Positions 45,340 to 56,110 of a stretch of 64,000 nucleotides of DNA are shown here, in pieces (the stretch's first letter is position 1; every line of letters begins with the position of its first letter). The position numbers and the translations under genes were made by a program. Source of the stretch: Sthenelais limicola (lineage: Eukaryota; Annelida; Polychaeta; Phyllodocida; Sigalionidae); assembly GCA_942159475.1 (NCBI GenBank), contig OW804097.1, positions 54,394,986 to 54,458,985 of the forward strand, given 5' to 3'. A model generated the notes under the pieces. It was not told where the DNA came from. It saw only the letters and a list, made by a program, of their open reading frames with translations, and searched no databases.

Positions 45340-47335
45340 ATCGAAGCTGGTACAATTTGCTGATGATATGACGGTGTCTGTGCAGAATGAATTTTCCTTG
45401 TATAAAATCTTATGTTTATTAGATCGATTTTATGAAGCATCAGGATTGAAGTTCCTGAAAAGTCAAATGGCTTCAACATTGGCAATTGTTTCTTAACAAA
45501 CAGAGAAGTGATGAAAATAAATTGGGTCAATCGAATGAAGATCCTAGGTATTGTCCTACTGTATCCGCGAAAAGAAAATGCTTTGACAAATGTGAACTGT
45601 AATGATTTATTCTGTAAAATGGAGCAGGTTATATGTAGTTGGAAAAAAAGAAATCTAACCATTAAGGGTAGAGTACTGGTTTGCAACATTTTTCTTCTGC
45701 CTATCTTTCAGTATGTAATGGCATGTGTGTCAATCCCTGATTCCACAAAAAAAAATAGATAAAATAATGATGAATTTTGTATGCAAGGGTTCACATAGGC
45801 AAATAAGTGCAGATTTTCTATCGCAAAGATGTGAGAACGGAGGCCTTGGTCTAAGACTTATTTACGAAATAGTAGAAACAAATAGATTAGAATGGATTCA
45901 GAGATTGATACATGAGTCAACAACCATGAACTTCAGAGCAATGTGTATGTACACCTCCTTTGCAAGACGGCTAGAAGATATTATACTGGCTAGATACATG
46001 CCTAAAAAATTGCTAAATGGTTTTTATAAGGAAGTATTTCAGGTCTGGAATAAGTATTACTACCGTATGACACCGTCCACGCCAGCAGACATTGCAAAGG
46101 AAAGAATCTGGGGGAACAGGTTAATCAAGCACAATACAAGGGTCAGATGCTCTATTACGAAAGATGGGAAAAAAAGGCATAATATGTGTGGGAGATTTAA
46201 TAAATGTTCTGGGAAAATTCATGTCGGATATGGAATTAAGGAAAAATTTTAAACTTAATACCCTTGCATCTCAGAGAAACACGGTAAGAAAAGCAATACC
46301 CCAAACTTGGTTGACTGCCCTTAGAAACAAACCTGAAATCCCAGATCATGGTGACGTAATGATCTTCATAGGTGGAGTGAAGATAAACATACTGGAGGAT
46401 AGTAGCAAGAAGATATATTTTGCCTTAATATCCAAACGAAAACCTGACTTTAAAAAGGTAAATAAATGGCAAGGTCTGTTGGGCCTATCGGATCAAGAAT
46501 TCGAGCAGGTGTCTTGGAAGGAAGTTTTTGGTTTACCTTATAAAATCACCAAAGAAACCAGACTGCAAACCTTACAGTATAGAGTGATTCATCGTACCAT
46601 AACATGTAATGAACATCTAAAGAACATGGGAATAAGAGCAAAATATGACTGCTCATTCTGTGGCAAAAGAGATAACATATATGTCACTTTCTGGTAGAAT
46701 GTAAGAATACCAACAAACTGTGGTTGGAGGTCCTAAATGTAATTGTTGAGGTTGGATATATTAACGAAGACAACCAAAGTAGAAAGCTGGTGAAAATGAA
46801 AAACAACGAAATTGTTATAAATGTTAAGGATTTAATATTTGGCATTGTAATTGTCAACTGGGTCTTGTCACAAACCAAAGCCTTCATACAGAGGCAGAAG
46901 CTATTCTATGATGGTCGACTTGAGTTCAAGGCCTTACTGTTCGAACTAAGGAGAAGAATTAAATCTGAAATATATGTTAATGGAATGATTAGAAAATTAA
47001 GCAGAGATGAAGGGAAAAAATGGAAGCAATTCCTATCGGACATTACCGATAGAGCAGAAAATACATAAAGATGCATTGTAAGGTCGAACACACAAAATAG
47101 AGCGTCTGAAAGTACTGCAACGCCATCTCGCGAGAGACGGTAGAATCACCTTTAATCGAATATGCAGTGTCGCCGACTGGCGTGAAATGATCGAAATAAG
47201 ATTCTTCCCTATACCTTGCATGCGAATATTAACAGCAATGCTTATAGGCTTCCAACTGTATTCTGTTAACATGTTTTAGTGTTGTAGATGCCCAGAAGGC
47301 AGGAATGTGAATAAAAGCGTTAAAACAAAAACAAA
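45340..47335 (+). pseudogene. L1/Tx1-like LINE, 3' half of ORF2, decayed
   Basis: It begins inside RT with LVQFADDMTVSVQNE (45346-45390, active-site FADD) and continues through KILGI, W-K-KRNLTIKGRVLVCNIFLLP and NFVCKGSHRQISADFLSQRCENGGLGL, the 'kGr-LP-Y ... W...NGGL' pattern of L1-type C-termini. It then passes into the long C-terminal domain, ending with a Cys/His knuckle (CSFC ... H ... C, 46651-46710, split by a frameshift near 46680). Successive frames 45508-45762, 45725-46252, 46164-46697 and 46724-47068 overlap and together show about four frameshifts. An A-rich tail (aaaacaaaaacaaaaaa) near 47320-47337 probably marks the 3' end. Confidence 0.85.
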
Positions 47336-47718
47336 AAATTTTAAACTTATTTTTTCCTAGGTGCCTACGTCGGGGTAAGCTTTGTTGATTATGGACTAAA
47401 GCTGTGAGGAATTATTGCCCAATAAGAATTAGCTTTTATCATTATACCCTTCCCAACATATTGGATGACATATTAATTATTTAAATGAGTTTTGAGAGGA
47501 TCTGTTATGTATAGAGGTTTAAAAAACTTAAAAGAAAATTCCTGATGTAGGCACCCCACCCTGACACCAATCTCAATCATTCACAAAACGGTTGGAAAAC
47601 ATTTAGGTATTTGTCTATACAATTTAAAGTCATCCCACTGAGGATCATAATATCTTATTAGGACTAATTAGAGTATATAAAGTCTACTTGCTGTCTCCAT
47701 GGGCCTACATTAGGACGG

Positions 47719-47778
47719 GTGCCTACGTCGGGGGAGGGGTGCCTACGTCGGGGGAGGGGTGCCTACGTCGGGGTAAGT
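47719..47778 (+). repeat. 20-bp tandem repeat, 3 units
   Basis: Three head-to-tail units of gtgcctacgtcgggggaggg. The core also occurs alone at 47361 and inverted at 47920-47934. Confidence 0.85.
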
Positions 47779-48824
47779 TTTTGCTGGCCATTCAGTCAAA
47801 TATTCCCCACACATATCGTTCATTTTGCTCAGAATTTGAACTCAATAATAGTACACATTGCTCAAAAGGCACTAAGAGTTTGAAAGATGAATAATAATAT
47901 AATAATCAAATAAATTGTGCCCCGACGTAGGCACAAGCAGATTTTAGTCAAATTGATTTCTTTTCAAAATAATTGGTAATAAAGATAATATCTCCAATAT
48001 TTTCCCCAGAATTTAAAAAAAAACGCTTATTAAATGGTCGGATCCCTTTTAGGAATTAGGAATTTTGATATAAATTCATTATTTTGAGTGTTTATGGTCT
48101 CATTTTATTTATTTCAGTTTTTAAAAACGTCAATTTTCAGTTATATTTTCTCCTTTTATGTACAAAATTCACATTAATAAAAATTCAGATTAATAAACTA
48201 TATATGGCCCGAAAGCTCGAGGTCAGATCCATATGATGGGAAAGAAAAATAAACTAAAAAAATACAAATGTAAGCTCAGTGAACCTTGGAATAAAAAAAA
48301 CGCTAACTGCCCCCATTTCGTGAGAATTGACCATATATTTTTTTTGAATATTTTTATTGGGCATAGGCCCTACACATTTAACAAAATATTTCATTTAAAT
48401 TTTAATCAAGGGAGAAGACATATACATATACTGCCTACCGTATATATGAATAGACATTAACTTATAGAGAGTTAAATTAACGTAGAAACAAAAATAAATA
48501 CCGGTACGGTACATGAAAAATAAATCACAATGTTAAAATATTGTTCCATAAATATAAGCAACTGTTAGGAGGCGGTAATAACCATAATAGATAATAAATA
48601 AGTGGAAAAATGTAGAAAAATGCCTTAAATCAGTAATGCAGTATCGATAAGACGTATACACCCGTATGCACTACAATAAACAATTCATGAATTGTTTTGT
48701 ACGTAGTGGGGGTCGGGGGTGTGGCGGTGGGTGCGGGGCGTCTTTTTTCTTTCTTTTTCCAAACTCCACTTCTTATATCATATAGCATGATAATTGATAT
48801 AGATATAGGCCTAGGTATAAAAAG

Positions 48825-49031
48825 GGGGGTAAAATTATTCCTTGTGGAATAATTTTCCGTCATTAATCAAAGGAACATTCAGTCCTGGACTCACCACAAA
48901 CTCTGCGGCACTGCCGTCCAACTGACCGGAAGTCCCCCCAGACAGGAAGTCCACCCGGGCTTCCTCCTGACCATCGCCCACTCTGACTCTTGCTCTTGAC
49001 CACACAAGACGCGAAATTGCATCTTTCAAAA
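48825..49031 (+). repeat. Split direct repeat A1
   Basis: 207 bases starting gggggtaaaatt and ending catctttcaaaa. They are nearly identical to A2. The repeat leads into the first ORF. Confidence 0.92.
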
Positions 49032-49103
49032 AAGCTATGTGCATGGCGGGCAGGGGAGGACGGACGAGATCAGCCACGAGTTAATTACGAGCAACTCGCC
49101 GGG

Positions 49104-50414
49104 ATGGACGACCCACTAGACTCGGTAAAGAAATGCAAGAAAAAGGCCAGAAACAAGAAAAATGACGATCAAGAACAACATGACCAAGACCACGTGGAAA
49201 ACGAGGAGGGAGACGGCCAATCCCCACCTCATGAGGAGGACGAGAAGGAGGAATACAAACTCAAGCCCCCTCCAAGGACCCCCAAGCAAAAGAAAAGATC
49301 AGTCGTGGATAAATTATGTGACACAATGGTCAAAATAACTAGAGGTCAGTCAAAGAATTACCGAGATGCTGGTCACCACGGACATCGCAGTCGTTCCTCC
49401 ACCTCCCCCAACCCATGTGCTTACAAACGGTCGCGCAAAGCCCATGTCAAGCACCGTAAGAGACGCAGAGTAAGCACCTCTTCACCCAGCTCTGCTTCCT
49501 CCAGCAACTCATCATTCAGCTCCAGCTCCTCCTCACCTACAAGAAAAAACAAGAAACGTAGGAAAAGGAAAGCACAAAAACGAATTGAACGTTCTTTCAA
49601 CACGCGCCACCCCTACAGAGATAGGGAAGGCTCAACAAGCTCTGACGATGACGATGATCTGCCTCCTACGAGGCACATCACCCGTGTAATCAGACATAGG
49701 AAAATAGCAGCAAAAGCCCTGGTGAAGCAATATGACACAAAGGGAGACCCAAAAGGTAAATCTCAAATCCTATTAACACCTGAAACCTCCCTTCCCCCCG
49801 ATATGGCGGCCAGAGTTAAAGCCGAAAAGAGGGAAATGACCATACCAGAATATTTTTGTGGACTTTCTTATATGGGCACTGGTATGGCCGAACCTGGCTC
49901 CCGGCTCCATTGTTTCCTTCAGCACATGGCAGACCTGGGCGAAGATGCAGCTGTCCAGCAGTGGTCGGGCCCGATTCTCTGGTCACAAACTATGGTCGAC
50001 CATGTGGTGGATAAGAGAATCAGGTGGAAGGACTTCCAATATATACAACAACAACGGGCCCGCCTCAGTTGGAACTACCGTCCATCAGCCCTTAGTAGCA
50101 AGAAAAACAAAAGTGCTATCGTGTGTCCCTGCCCCATGTACAACGCAGAAGAATGTACGTCCCACGACCACCATTTTGAAGGCCCAGTATCCCTCCTACA
50201 TTGCTGTGGCTGGTGCTATTATCACCAGAGACAGAAACAATACTACCACTCTGCAAAAAACTGCAATAATAGGAAGCGTTTCACTGACAGAGAACGTGAC
50301 ACAAACTCCACATCATCTAACACTGGCTATAAGGGGAGACGTGATTGGAATACACCAAAGTCACGGGACTCCAACAATACACCATCAGCAGACCGTCAGC
50401 CAAAAAACCAGTAA
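49104..50414 (+). CDS. PAT/Ngaro gag-like ORF1
   Basis: 436 residues from the first ATG of the frame (MDDPLDSVKKCKKK); the frame is open further upstream to 48990 without an ATG. Residues 1-220 are charged and disordered, with acidic repeats and long Arg/Ser/Lys runs (KRSRKAHVKHRKRRR, and a polyserine stretch at about 135-145). Residues about 340-410 form a Cys/His-rich module, CPCPMYN, CTSHDHHFEG, LLHCCGWCYYH, H-x-x-K-x-C, like the zinc-binding end of DIRS-group gag proteins. The last 70 bases overlap the RT ORF in another frame. Confidence 0.8.
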   Translation: MDDPLDSVKKCKKKARNKKNDDQEQHDQDHVENEEGDGQSPPHEEDEKEEYKLKPPPRTPKQKKRSVVDKLCDTMVKITRGQSKNYRDAGHHGHRSRSSTSPNPCAYKRSRKAHVKHRKRRRVSTSSPSSASSSNSSFSSSSSSPTRKNKKRRKRKAQKRIERSFNTRHPYRDREGSTSSDDDDDLPPTRHITRVIRHRKIAAKALVKQYDTKGDPKGKSQILLTPETSLPPDMAARVKAEKREMTIPEYFCGLSYMGTGMAEPGSRLHCFLQHMADLGEDAAVQQWSGPILWSQTMVDHVVDKRIRWKDFQYIQQQRARLSWNYRPSALSSKKNKSAIVCPCPMYNAEECTSHDHHFEGPVSLLHCCGWCYYHQRQKQYYHSAKNCNNRKRFTDRERDTNSTSSNTGYKGRRDWNTPKSRDSNNTPSADRQPKNQ

Positions 50415-52906
50415 CCCGCCCTGATGTGATATATCGGGGCGAGAAAGCAAGAATCCCAACCTACCATCCTGTCAACATCAATTCAGCACACAGGAACAAC
50501 GTACAGTCCTGTCGAGGCAACCACGGCAGCCATGCTGCCGGAAGTGACATGAACCAGCATCACCCGGAAGTAAACAACAAACATGGCGGCCACACTTCCG
50601 CCAAGCCTGAAAAACATAATGTTACAACTACAAACTGGACTAATACTGTGCATATGAACCTTCCTCGCCCACACAGGCAGGGGAGCAGTAAAACAAAGGG
50701 ACAATCGAACTATACTGGCAACGTGGAACGGTGTACGCCGCACGATGCCACCATTATGGACAGAACTAACACCGCACGGCCCGTGAAAACAACATACGTT
50801 AGGGCACACGCAAGCACCAACAAGTCCCACCCAGTCTCAACGCGAGGCGCAATCCAACAACAAGTGCCTTCAGACATCAGAGTGGAACGATGTACGTCGC
50901 ACTCAGTAAGTACAAAAAATGCCTCAAACATTGCTATACCAACTGAACGTAAGGTAATAAGTGGTGGCTCGAATACGGCCACAAACTGCATAAACAAAGG
51001 TGATTGGCCTAACACCCAGGCAAAAAACAACTCATATTGCACTGCCTCCCCTTCGGAGTCACACAACCACCCAAAAAGTGAGCCCCCAACAGCTGAATCG
51101 TGTCTACCAGACGAGCCTCATGACTACATATCGGTAATACAGGCCCTGTCCCAACTGAATAGTGACATTTCCGATGAAAATCCACCACCAAACCTAAAGT
51201 TTGACTGTTATAAATCGTGGCCATTCCCAGCCATATCCCTACCAGTGCCAATGGCTGAAATCTACGAGGCTGTACGCGCAGTAGGCTTCCCCAACTGGAA
51301 AGGTGCCAAGAAGACACTGCCTACTACACTCAACACCAGCAAGTGGAAACAGCTCTCGACAGGCCACAGTGACTACAGCTTAATCATGAGCGAAATACTG
51401 TACGGTTTTCCCCTCCAATACACAGGCGGCCCTCTAACAGAAACGGCCAACGCTAGCAATCACCCATCAGCCATAGCCTACCCTCGTCATGTGCAAGCCT
51501 ACATCAACACAGAATGTGCCCTGGGCGCAATGGCTGGCCCTTTCAAGACCCCGCCCTTTGTCCCATGGTGCCACCAAAGCCCCATGATGACCCGACCAAA
51601 ATCAGACCCCGGTAAGAGGAGAATAATCGTCGACCTGTCTTTTCCTCAAGGTGGCATCAACAAGTGGGTAGCAAAAAATTGCTACAACGGGGTCCCTGCT
51701 GCCCACAACCTTCCAACAGTGGCAATGGCGGCCCAGATAATAAATAATCTGGGAGGACGGGGCGTGGTGATGGCGGTGCTCAACCTCTCCAGGGCCTACC
51801 GCCACTTTCAAGTATGCCCCATGGACTGGCCACTCATGACTGTCAAACATGATGACCTTATATACCTGGACAGGGCCCTGCCTTTCAGAGCAAGGATGTC
51901 ATCATTTGTGATGCAGATGGTGGCATCCTACATAGTCAGGGCCCTTGCCTCACGTGGGATCATTTCCCTCATGTACTTGGACGACATTCTCCTCATGTCT
52001 CAAGATAAACAACGAATGAAAGCCAGCTTCACCCTAACGCAACAAATCCTGCGCGACCTGGGTCTAAAGGTAGCCACAGAAAAAACCCAACAGCCAGCCA
52101 CAAAAGTACAATGGCTTGGAATAGTCATTGATACCGACAACAACACGCTAACCATCCCACCCAGCAAACTGGCGGTTATTAAGAACTGTTTGGCCATGAC
52201 CGCCAGCAAGAGGGTGGTCTCAACAAAAACGATGCAAAGCGTGATTGGCAAGATCGCCCACCTTGCCAGAGCTGTAAAGCCAGCAACGCTCTTCATGCAA
52301 AGAATGCTACAGTGTTTGAGGGAGGCCAAGGGAGGCCCTATCATCGTCTCTGCAATGGTGAAGGCAGACCTGCGATGGTTTGAAACCTTCATGTCAGACT
52401 ATAATGGTGTCTCCATTATCCCACAGGACGTTGTCTCTAAGACAATATGGGCCGATGCCTGTCTCACTGGGGCTGGTGGAACTGATGGTCGCTCTTACTA
52501 CTCCCACGTATTCTCCACCGACCAATGCACTGGAAGGAGCATCAACCACCTCGAAGCTGTAAACTGTGTGGCTGCCGCCAGGCTCCTCACTGGGCAGGCT
52601 GACACTGCCAAGACCGTCCGCCTCTGTTGTGACAATCAGGCATCGGTTGAGGCCTTCAAAGGAGGCAAGCCAAAAGACCCAACCTTGGCTGCCTGTGCCA
52701 GGGCCCTGTGGTTCCACTCCGCCAAATATCAGATCAACATGGAATACGCCCATGTCCCTGGCCGCCTAATGGATCTCCCTGACGCCCTCTCCCGTCTTGA
52801 TAAATCTAAGAACTTCAGAGATAAGGCCCATGAAATTATCACAGATCTTAACCTGTCCCTCTCTCGCTTTAATAATGACCTCTATGATATCTCCACATTT
52901 TTCTAG
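50345..52906 (+). CDS. PAT/Ngaro reverse transcriptase and RNase H, RT catalytic Asp missing
   Basis: 853 residues. Residues 1-260 are a low-complexity His/Asn/Thr-rich extension. RT spans about 400-600: KRRIIVDLSFPQGGINKW, then AVLNLSRAYRHF where Asn480 replaces the first catalytic aspartate of motif A, then ALPFRARMSSFVM and the active box YLDD at 544-547. RNase H runs from about 700 to 820 with Asp703, Glu736 and Asp762 all present, and the typical end HVPGRLMDLPDALSRL. The Asn codon is aac at 51782-51784, one transition from an Asp codon. RNase H looks sound, so the loss is specific to polymerase activity. Confidence 0.88.
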   Translation: MEYTKVTGLQQYTISRPSAKKPVTRPDVIYRGEKARIPTYHPVNINSAHRNNVQSCRGNHGSHAAGSDMNQHHPEVNNKHGGHTSAKPEKHNVTTTNWTNTVHMNLPRPHRQGSSKTKGQSNYTGNVERCTPHDATIMDRTNTARPVKTTYVRAHASTNKSHPVSTRGAIQQQVPSDIRVERCTSHSVSTKNASNIAIPTERKVISGGSNTATNCINKGDWPNTQAKNNSYCTASPSESHNHPKSEPPTAESCLPDEPHDYISVIQALSQLNSDISDENPPPNLKFDCYKSWPFPAISLPVPMAEIYEAVRAVGFPNWKGAKKTLPTTLNTSKWKQLSTGHSDYSLIMSEILYGFPLQYTGGPLTETANASNHPSAIAYPRHVQAYINTECALGAMAGPFKTPPFVPWCHQSPMMTRPKSDPGKRRIIVDLSFPQGGINKWVAKNCYNGVPAAHNLPTVAMAAQIINNLGGRGVVMAVLNLSRAYRHFQVCPMDWPLMTVKHDDLIYLDRALPFRARMSSFVMQMVASYIVRALASRGIISLMYLDDILLMSQDKQRMKASFTLTQQILRDLGLKVATEKTQQPATKVQWLGIVIDTDNNTLTIPPSKLAVIKNCLAMTASKRVVSTKTMQSVIGKIAHLARAVKPATLFMQRMLQCLREAKGGPIIVSAMVKADLRWFETFMSDYNGVSIIPQDVVSKTIWADACLTGAGGTDGRSYYSHVFSTDQCTGRSINHLEAVNCVAAARLLTGQADTAKTVRLCCDNQASVEAFKGGKPKDPTLAACARALWFHSAKYQINMEYAHVPGRLMDLPDALSRLDKSKNFRDKAHEIITDLNLSLSRFNNDLYDISTFF

Positions 52907-52917
52907 GGAGAAAACAG

Positions 52918-53840
52918 ATGAAACTTGACCTCTGGGCTGCTGCCAGGCAAAGACAAGCTCACAGACCTGGAACCAATGCCAACAGGGACTCGGCTGTGAG
53001 AGTTTTTATCTCCTTCTGCCTGGCCCTGGGCATAAACTACCAGGCCCCTTCGACCGCCCAGGTATGCTGGTACCTCGAGTACCTGGCGGCGCAGCAGCTG
53101 GCCCCTCCGACAATAACCAACAACATCGCCTCGGTGTGGACCTTCTTTAGGATGTCGAGCTTGGACCACGCCCCTCTTGATAACTACCATGTCAACATGG
53201 CACTCAGAGCCATCCGGCTCAGTGTCAGACATGTCCCTTCACCTAAGGCCTTAGTGAGCCAAGACATGTTCAAGCTCTGCGTGAAAATTGCTGGGGGCAT
53301 GGATAACAGCGCCCCCTTACGAGCTGCCATTATTATAATGTATATGGGGTTTCTAAGGCAGTCGAACCTCTTCCCTGTCAGCGTCAGATCATTCGACCCT
53401 ACCAGGCACCTCACGATAGGAGATGTCGTGATTGCAGACCGTGAGGTGGTGATACGTCTCAAGTGGAGCAAAACAATGCAATCATCAAGAACGGCTGTTG
53501 AGATACGGCTCCCTGCGAAGCAGAATCGACACATCTGCCCCCGCCTGGCGCTGCTTCACCTCATCAGGGGCACTACTGGGCTCAGCAAGAAAACCCCCCT
53601 GTTTAGGTATGAGGACGGAAATCCAATCACCATTCCCTACATGAGGAGGGCGTGGTCCACTATCGTCAAGAGGGCAGGATACTGTCCTGCGCAGCATTCT
53701 ATGCACAGTCTGAGGAGGGTGGGGCAAATCTCACCAATATAATGGCCCACGGCACCTGGTCCTCCGATGCTGTGAGGTCGTACATAAGACCCATTAAGTC
53801 CGTCGACACATCTGTCCACCGCGCCCTACAGGCCCTGTGA
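52918..53840 (+). pseudogene. PAT/Ngaro tyrosine recombinase, frameshifted
   Basis: The first frame (52918-53742) covers the N-terminal domain and most of the catalytic domain: Arg147 in MGFLRQSNL, Lys184 in KWSKTMQSS, then HSLRR with His263 and Arg266. It goes out of phase at about 53712-53720 within a gagggtgggg run. The coding sequence resumes in another frame to the TGA at 53838-53840 with GGANLTNIMAHGTWSSDAV and the nucleophile-containing RSYIRP. One base is missing in the G-rich run. It starts 11 bases after the RT ORF ends. Apart from the shift, the catalytic set R, K, HxxR, H/W and Y is present. Confidence 0.9.
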
Positions 53841-53851
53841 ATATCTGGCTT

Positions 53852-54064
53852 GGGTGGTGTCGCCGGCCCTCTGGCCCTCGACTTTGGATGGGGGCCCCTC
53901 CCCCATCTCCAATGTGTAGATATAAATATATATATACAACATAACGAGCCCTGCGAACCAGAGACTCTCATCTACACTTATCTTCAATATGCTTCAACCT
54001 ACATTTACCCCATGCTCTCCTACGAAATAAAATCATATATATAAAATGTGTATTGTGTGTTTAA
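53852..54064 (+). repeat. Split direct repeat B1
   Basis: 213 bases starting gggtggtgtcgccggcc, 11 bases after the recombinase stop. It contains tataaatatatatata (a possible TATA element) and aataaa near its end. It is followed directly by A2. Confidence 0.9.
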
Positions 54065-54065
54065 T

Positions 54066-54272
54066 GGGGGTAAAATTGTTCCTTGTGGAATAATTTTCCG
54101 TCATTAATCAAAGGAACATTCAGTCCTGGACTCACCACAAACTCTGCGGGACTGCCGTCCAACTGACCGGAAGTCCCACCAGACAGGAAGTCCACCCAGG
54201 CTTCCTCCTGACCATCGCCCACTCTGACTCTTGCTCTTGACCGCACAAGACGCGAAATTGCATCTTTCAAAA
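54066..54272 (+). repeat. Split direct repeat A2
   Basis: 207-base copy of A1. It directly abuts B1, giving the B1-A2 joint that a circular intermediate would present. Confidence 0.92.
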
Positions 54273-54292
54273 CCCACCCACCTCCCTATAAA

Positions 54293-56058
54293 CAGGGTTC
54301 ACGAAACATGGTCGCCCGCTCGCCCCAGGCGACCAGAATTTGGTAAGGACTAGTAGATCCTACCTGGCCACTCATCCTGTGGGCGAGTGGAAATTTTGGG
54401 AGAATTTAGACCCTTTTTATCTACTCTAAAGGCCTGCCGAAATATTCTCATTTCAGCTGAAATAAATATTATCTTCATGCATTATTCATTTCACTTATCT
54501 TTTAATATTTTGAAGAGGTAAAGGAAACATGTTTGTGTATGATATTTAACATGAATAAATAGTTTTCTATTCTTTGGTTTCTATCAATTATGAGGTATTT
54601 TAAATGTTATTCGATACATTAGTGCCCCCCCCCCTGTCCCTGCCTCTACCTTGCAGCAAAAGATGCTGAAAAATGCCAAATATATTGTAAGGACTACGAG
54701 ATTTCTATAAGGACTAGTGGTTTTATACTCTACTACCCAGCTAGGAAGTGAGCTCATGTAGATCTCACTATGAGCTCAAAAACGTCTCACACATGTGATA
54801 TCAGAACGTTGAGGTCTGGGTGAGCTTTTTGTGATCTTGCATATGTGATCTCACATGAATGGTTTCAGTGTGATCTCAGTGTGAGTTCACAAGTTCTAGC
54901 TCACATTTAGCTAACAGCTGGGATATCTCAGTGATTTCAGAAACTTCTCATAGATGTGAGATCAGAACTATGAGGTCTAGGTGAGATGTTTGTGATCTTG
55001 CATATGTGATCTCACATGAATAATTTCAGTGTGATCTCAGTGTGAGCTCACAAGTTCTAGCTCACATTTAGCTAACAGCTGTGATATCTCAGTGAGCTCA
55101 GAAACTTCTCATAGATGTGAGATCAGAACTATGAGGTCTGGGTGAGATGTTTGTGATCTTACATATGTGATCTCACATGAATGGTTTATGCCTTTTGTTC
55201 TCACCAGGCGGCAGTACCGTAGAACTTGGCTTTCACTAGGTGGTGTCACAGGTTACTGCATTACATTTACACTTTCTAATAGAACAAAAGTCTCACTAAT
55301 CATACTTATATGAGGCATTTATACTTCATAGATATTACACATCATAAACTTGGGAATATTAAAAGCAATGAACTTAATAGTTTATTTGGATAATTTACCT
55401 GCATTAATGCTGAGAAGAAAACACCCTCACAATACTACTAGGTAGTAGGCCTATACTAGGGTTCCTAAGCAGATACACATAAATTCCAAATAGGATACCT
55501 ATATGTCAGCTGTATGAAGGGTAAGTTAAAGTGATGAGAAACTCAAGCAAAGAGACCATGCAGTCTCTCCTTGAATGCTCTTGGGTGAAATGCTTCTGTG
55601 GAGAAACATTCTACCCTAGCACTGAGCTGCTGTTTAGAAGCTGATGGAAGTCACATCAAGAGATCATTTTGATGCCACTGTGATAGCTCACAGTGTGCTC
55701 TTACTTATAACCTCACAGTGAATTCATAGTATGAGTACACTGTGAGCTCACACTGTGAGATCATTCTGAGCTAAATAAGAGGTTACAGATTGACCTTCCT
55801 ATAAGCTCATAGTGTGAGCTCACAGTGTGCTCTTACTTATAATCTCACAGTGAATTCATAGTATGAGTGCACTGTGAGCTCACACTGTGAGATCAGTCTG
55901 AGCTAAATAAGAGGTTACAGATTGACCTTACTATGAGCCCATAGTGTGAGCTCTCTGAGGGGAATTTTGTGAGCTCTCTGTGAGCTCTCTGTGATGTCAA
56001 ATTCCTAGCTGGGTAGTCCTGTGGGCGAGTGTATGATGACCATGTTTCGTGAACCCTG
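54293..56058. mobile_element. TIR transposon inserted between repeats A2 and B2
   Basis: The termini are 21-bp perfect inverted repeats beginning cagggttcacgaaacatgg (54293-54313; partner 56038-56058), flanked on both sides by ATAAA (54288-54292, 56059-56063), a 5-bp target duplication. The CAGGG start recalls hAT and related families, but their usual duplication is 8 bp, so the family is open. The string tcctgtgggcgagtg appears directly repeated near both ends (54372 and 56017). No transposase. Most of its length is a second inserted element. Confidence 0.85.
54732..56017. mobile_element. Inner TIR element, rich in gtgagctcac strings
   Basis: actacccagctaggaa at 54732-54747 pairs with its exact reverse complement at 56002-56017. 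Inside are a 161-bp tandem unit repeated about 2.7 times (54760-55195; anchor ctaacagctg at 54911 and 55072) and a second array (55680-55960) of 'cacagtgtgagctc...ttataacctcacagtgaattcatagtatgag'. Words of the form gtgagctcac, gagatctcac and tgtgatctca recur dozens of times in both orientations, so the element can fold extensively. No ORF. The target duplication is unclear. Confidence 0.75.
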
Positions 56059-56110
56059 ATAAACAATTACCATCATAACAAAGACAATATAAGTTAACAC
56101 ACTCAACAAG

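Larger units (their letters stand above)
45141..48337. mobile_element. TIR element of 3.2 kb carrying a LINE insertion
   Basis: Thirty bases at 45141-45170 (tatatgg...cacgaaatgggggca) match the reverse complement of 48308-48337 with one mismatch. The only coding sequence inside belongs to the LINE at 45340-47335. The remaining roughly 1.2 kb contains a 15-bp string, gtgcctacgtcgggg, five times (47361; three 20-bp-spaced copies from 47719; one inverted at 47920-47934). TA flanks the ends ambiguously, because the termini themselves start tata. Superfamily not assigned. Confidence 0.65.

Noticed and set aside
49858..50424. 188-codon ORF overlapping the end of PAT/Ngaro ORF1
   Set aside because: ORF1 in the other frame carries the Cys/His module expected of gag; this one has no motif.
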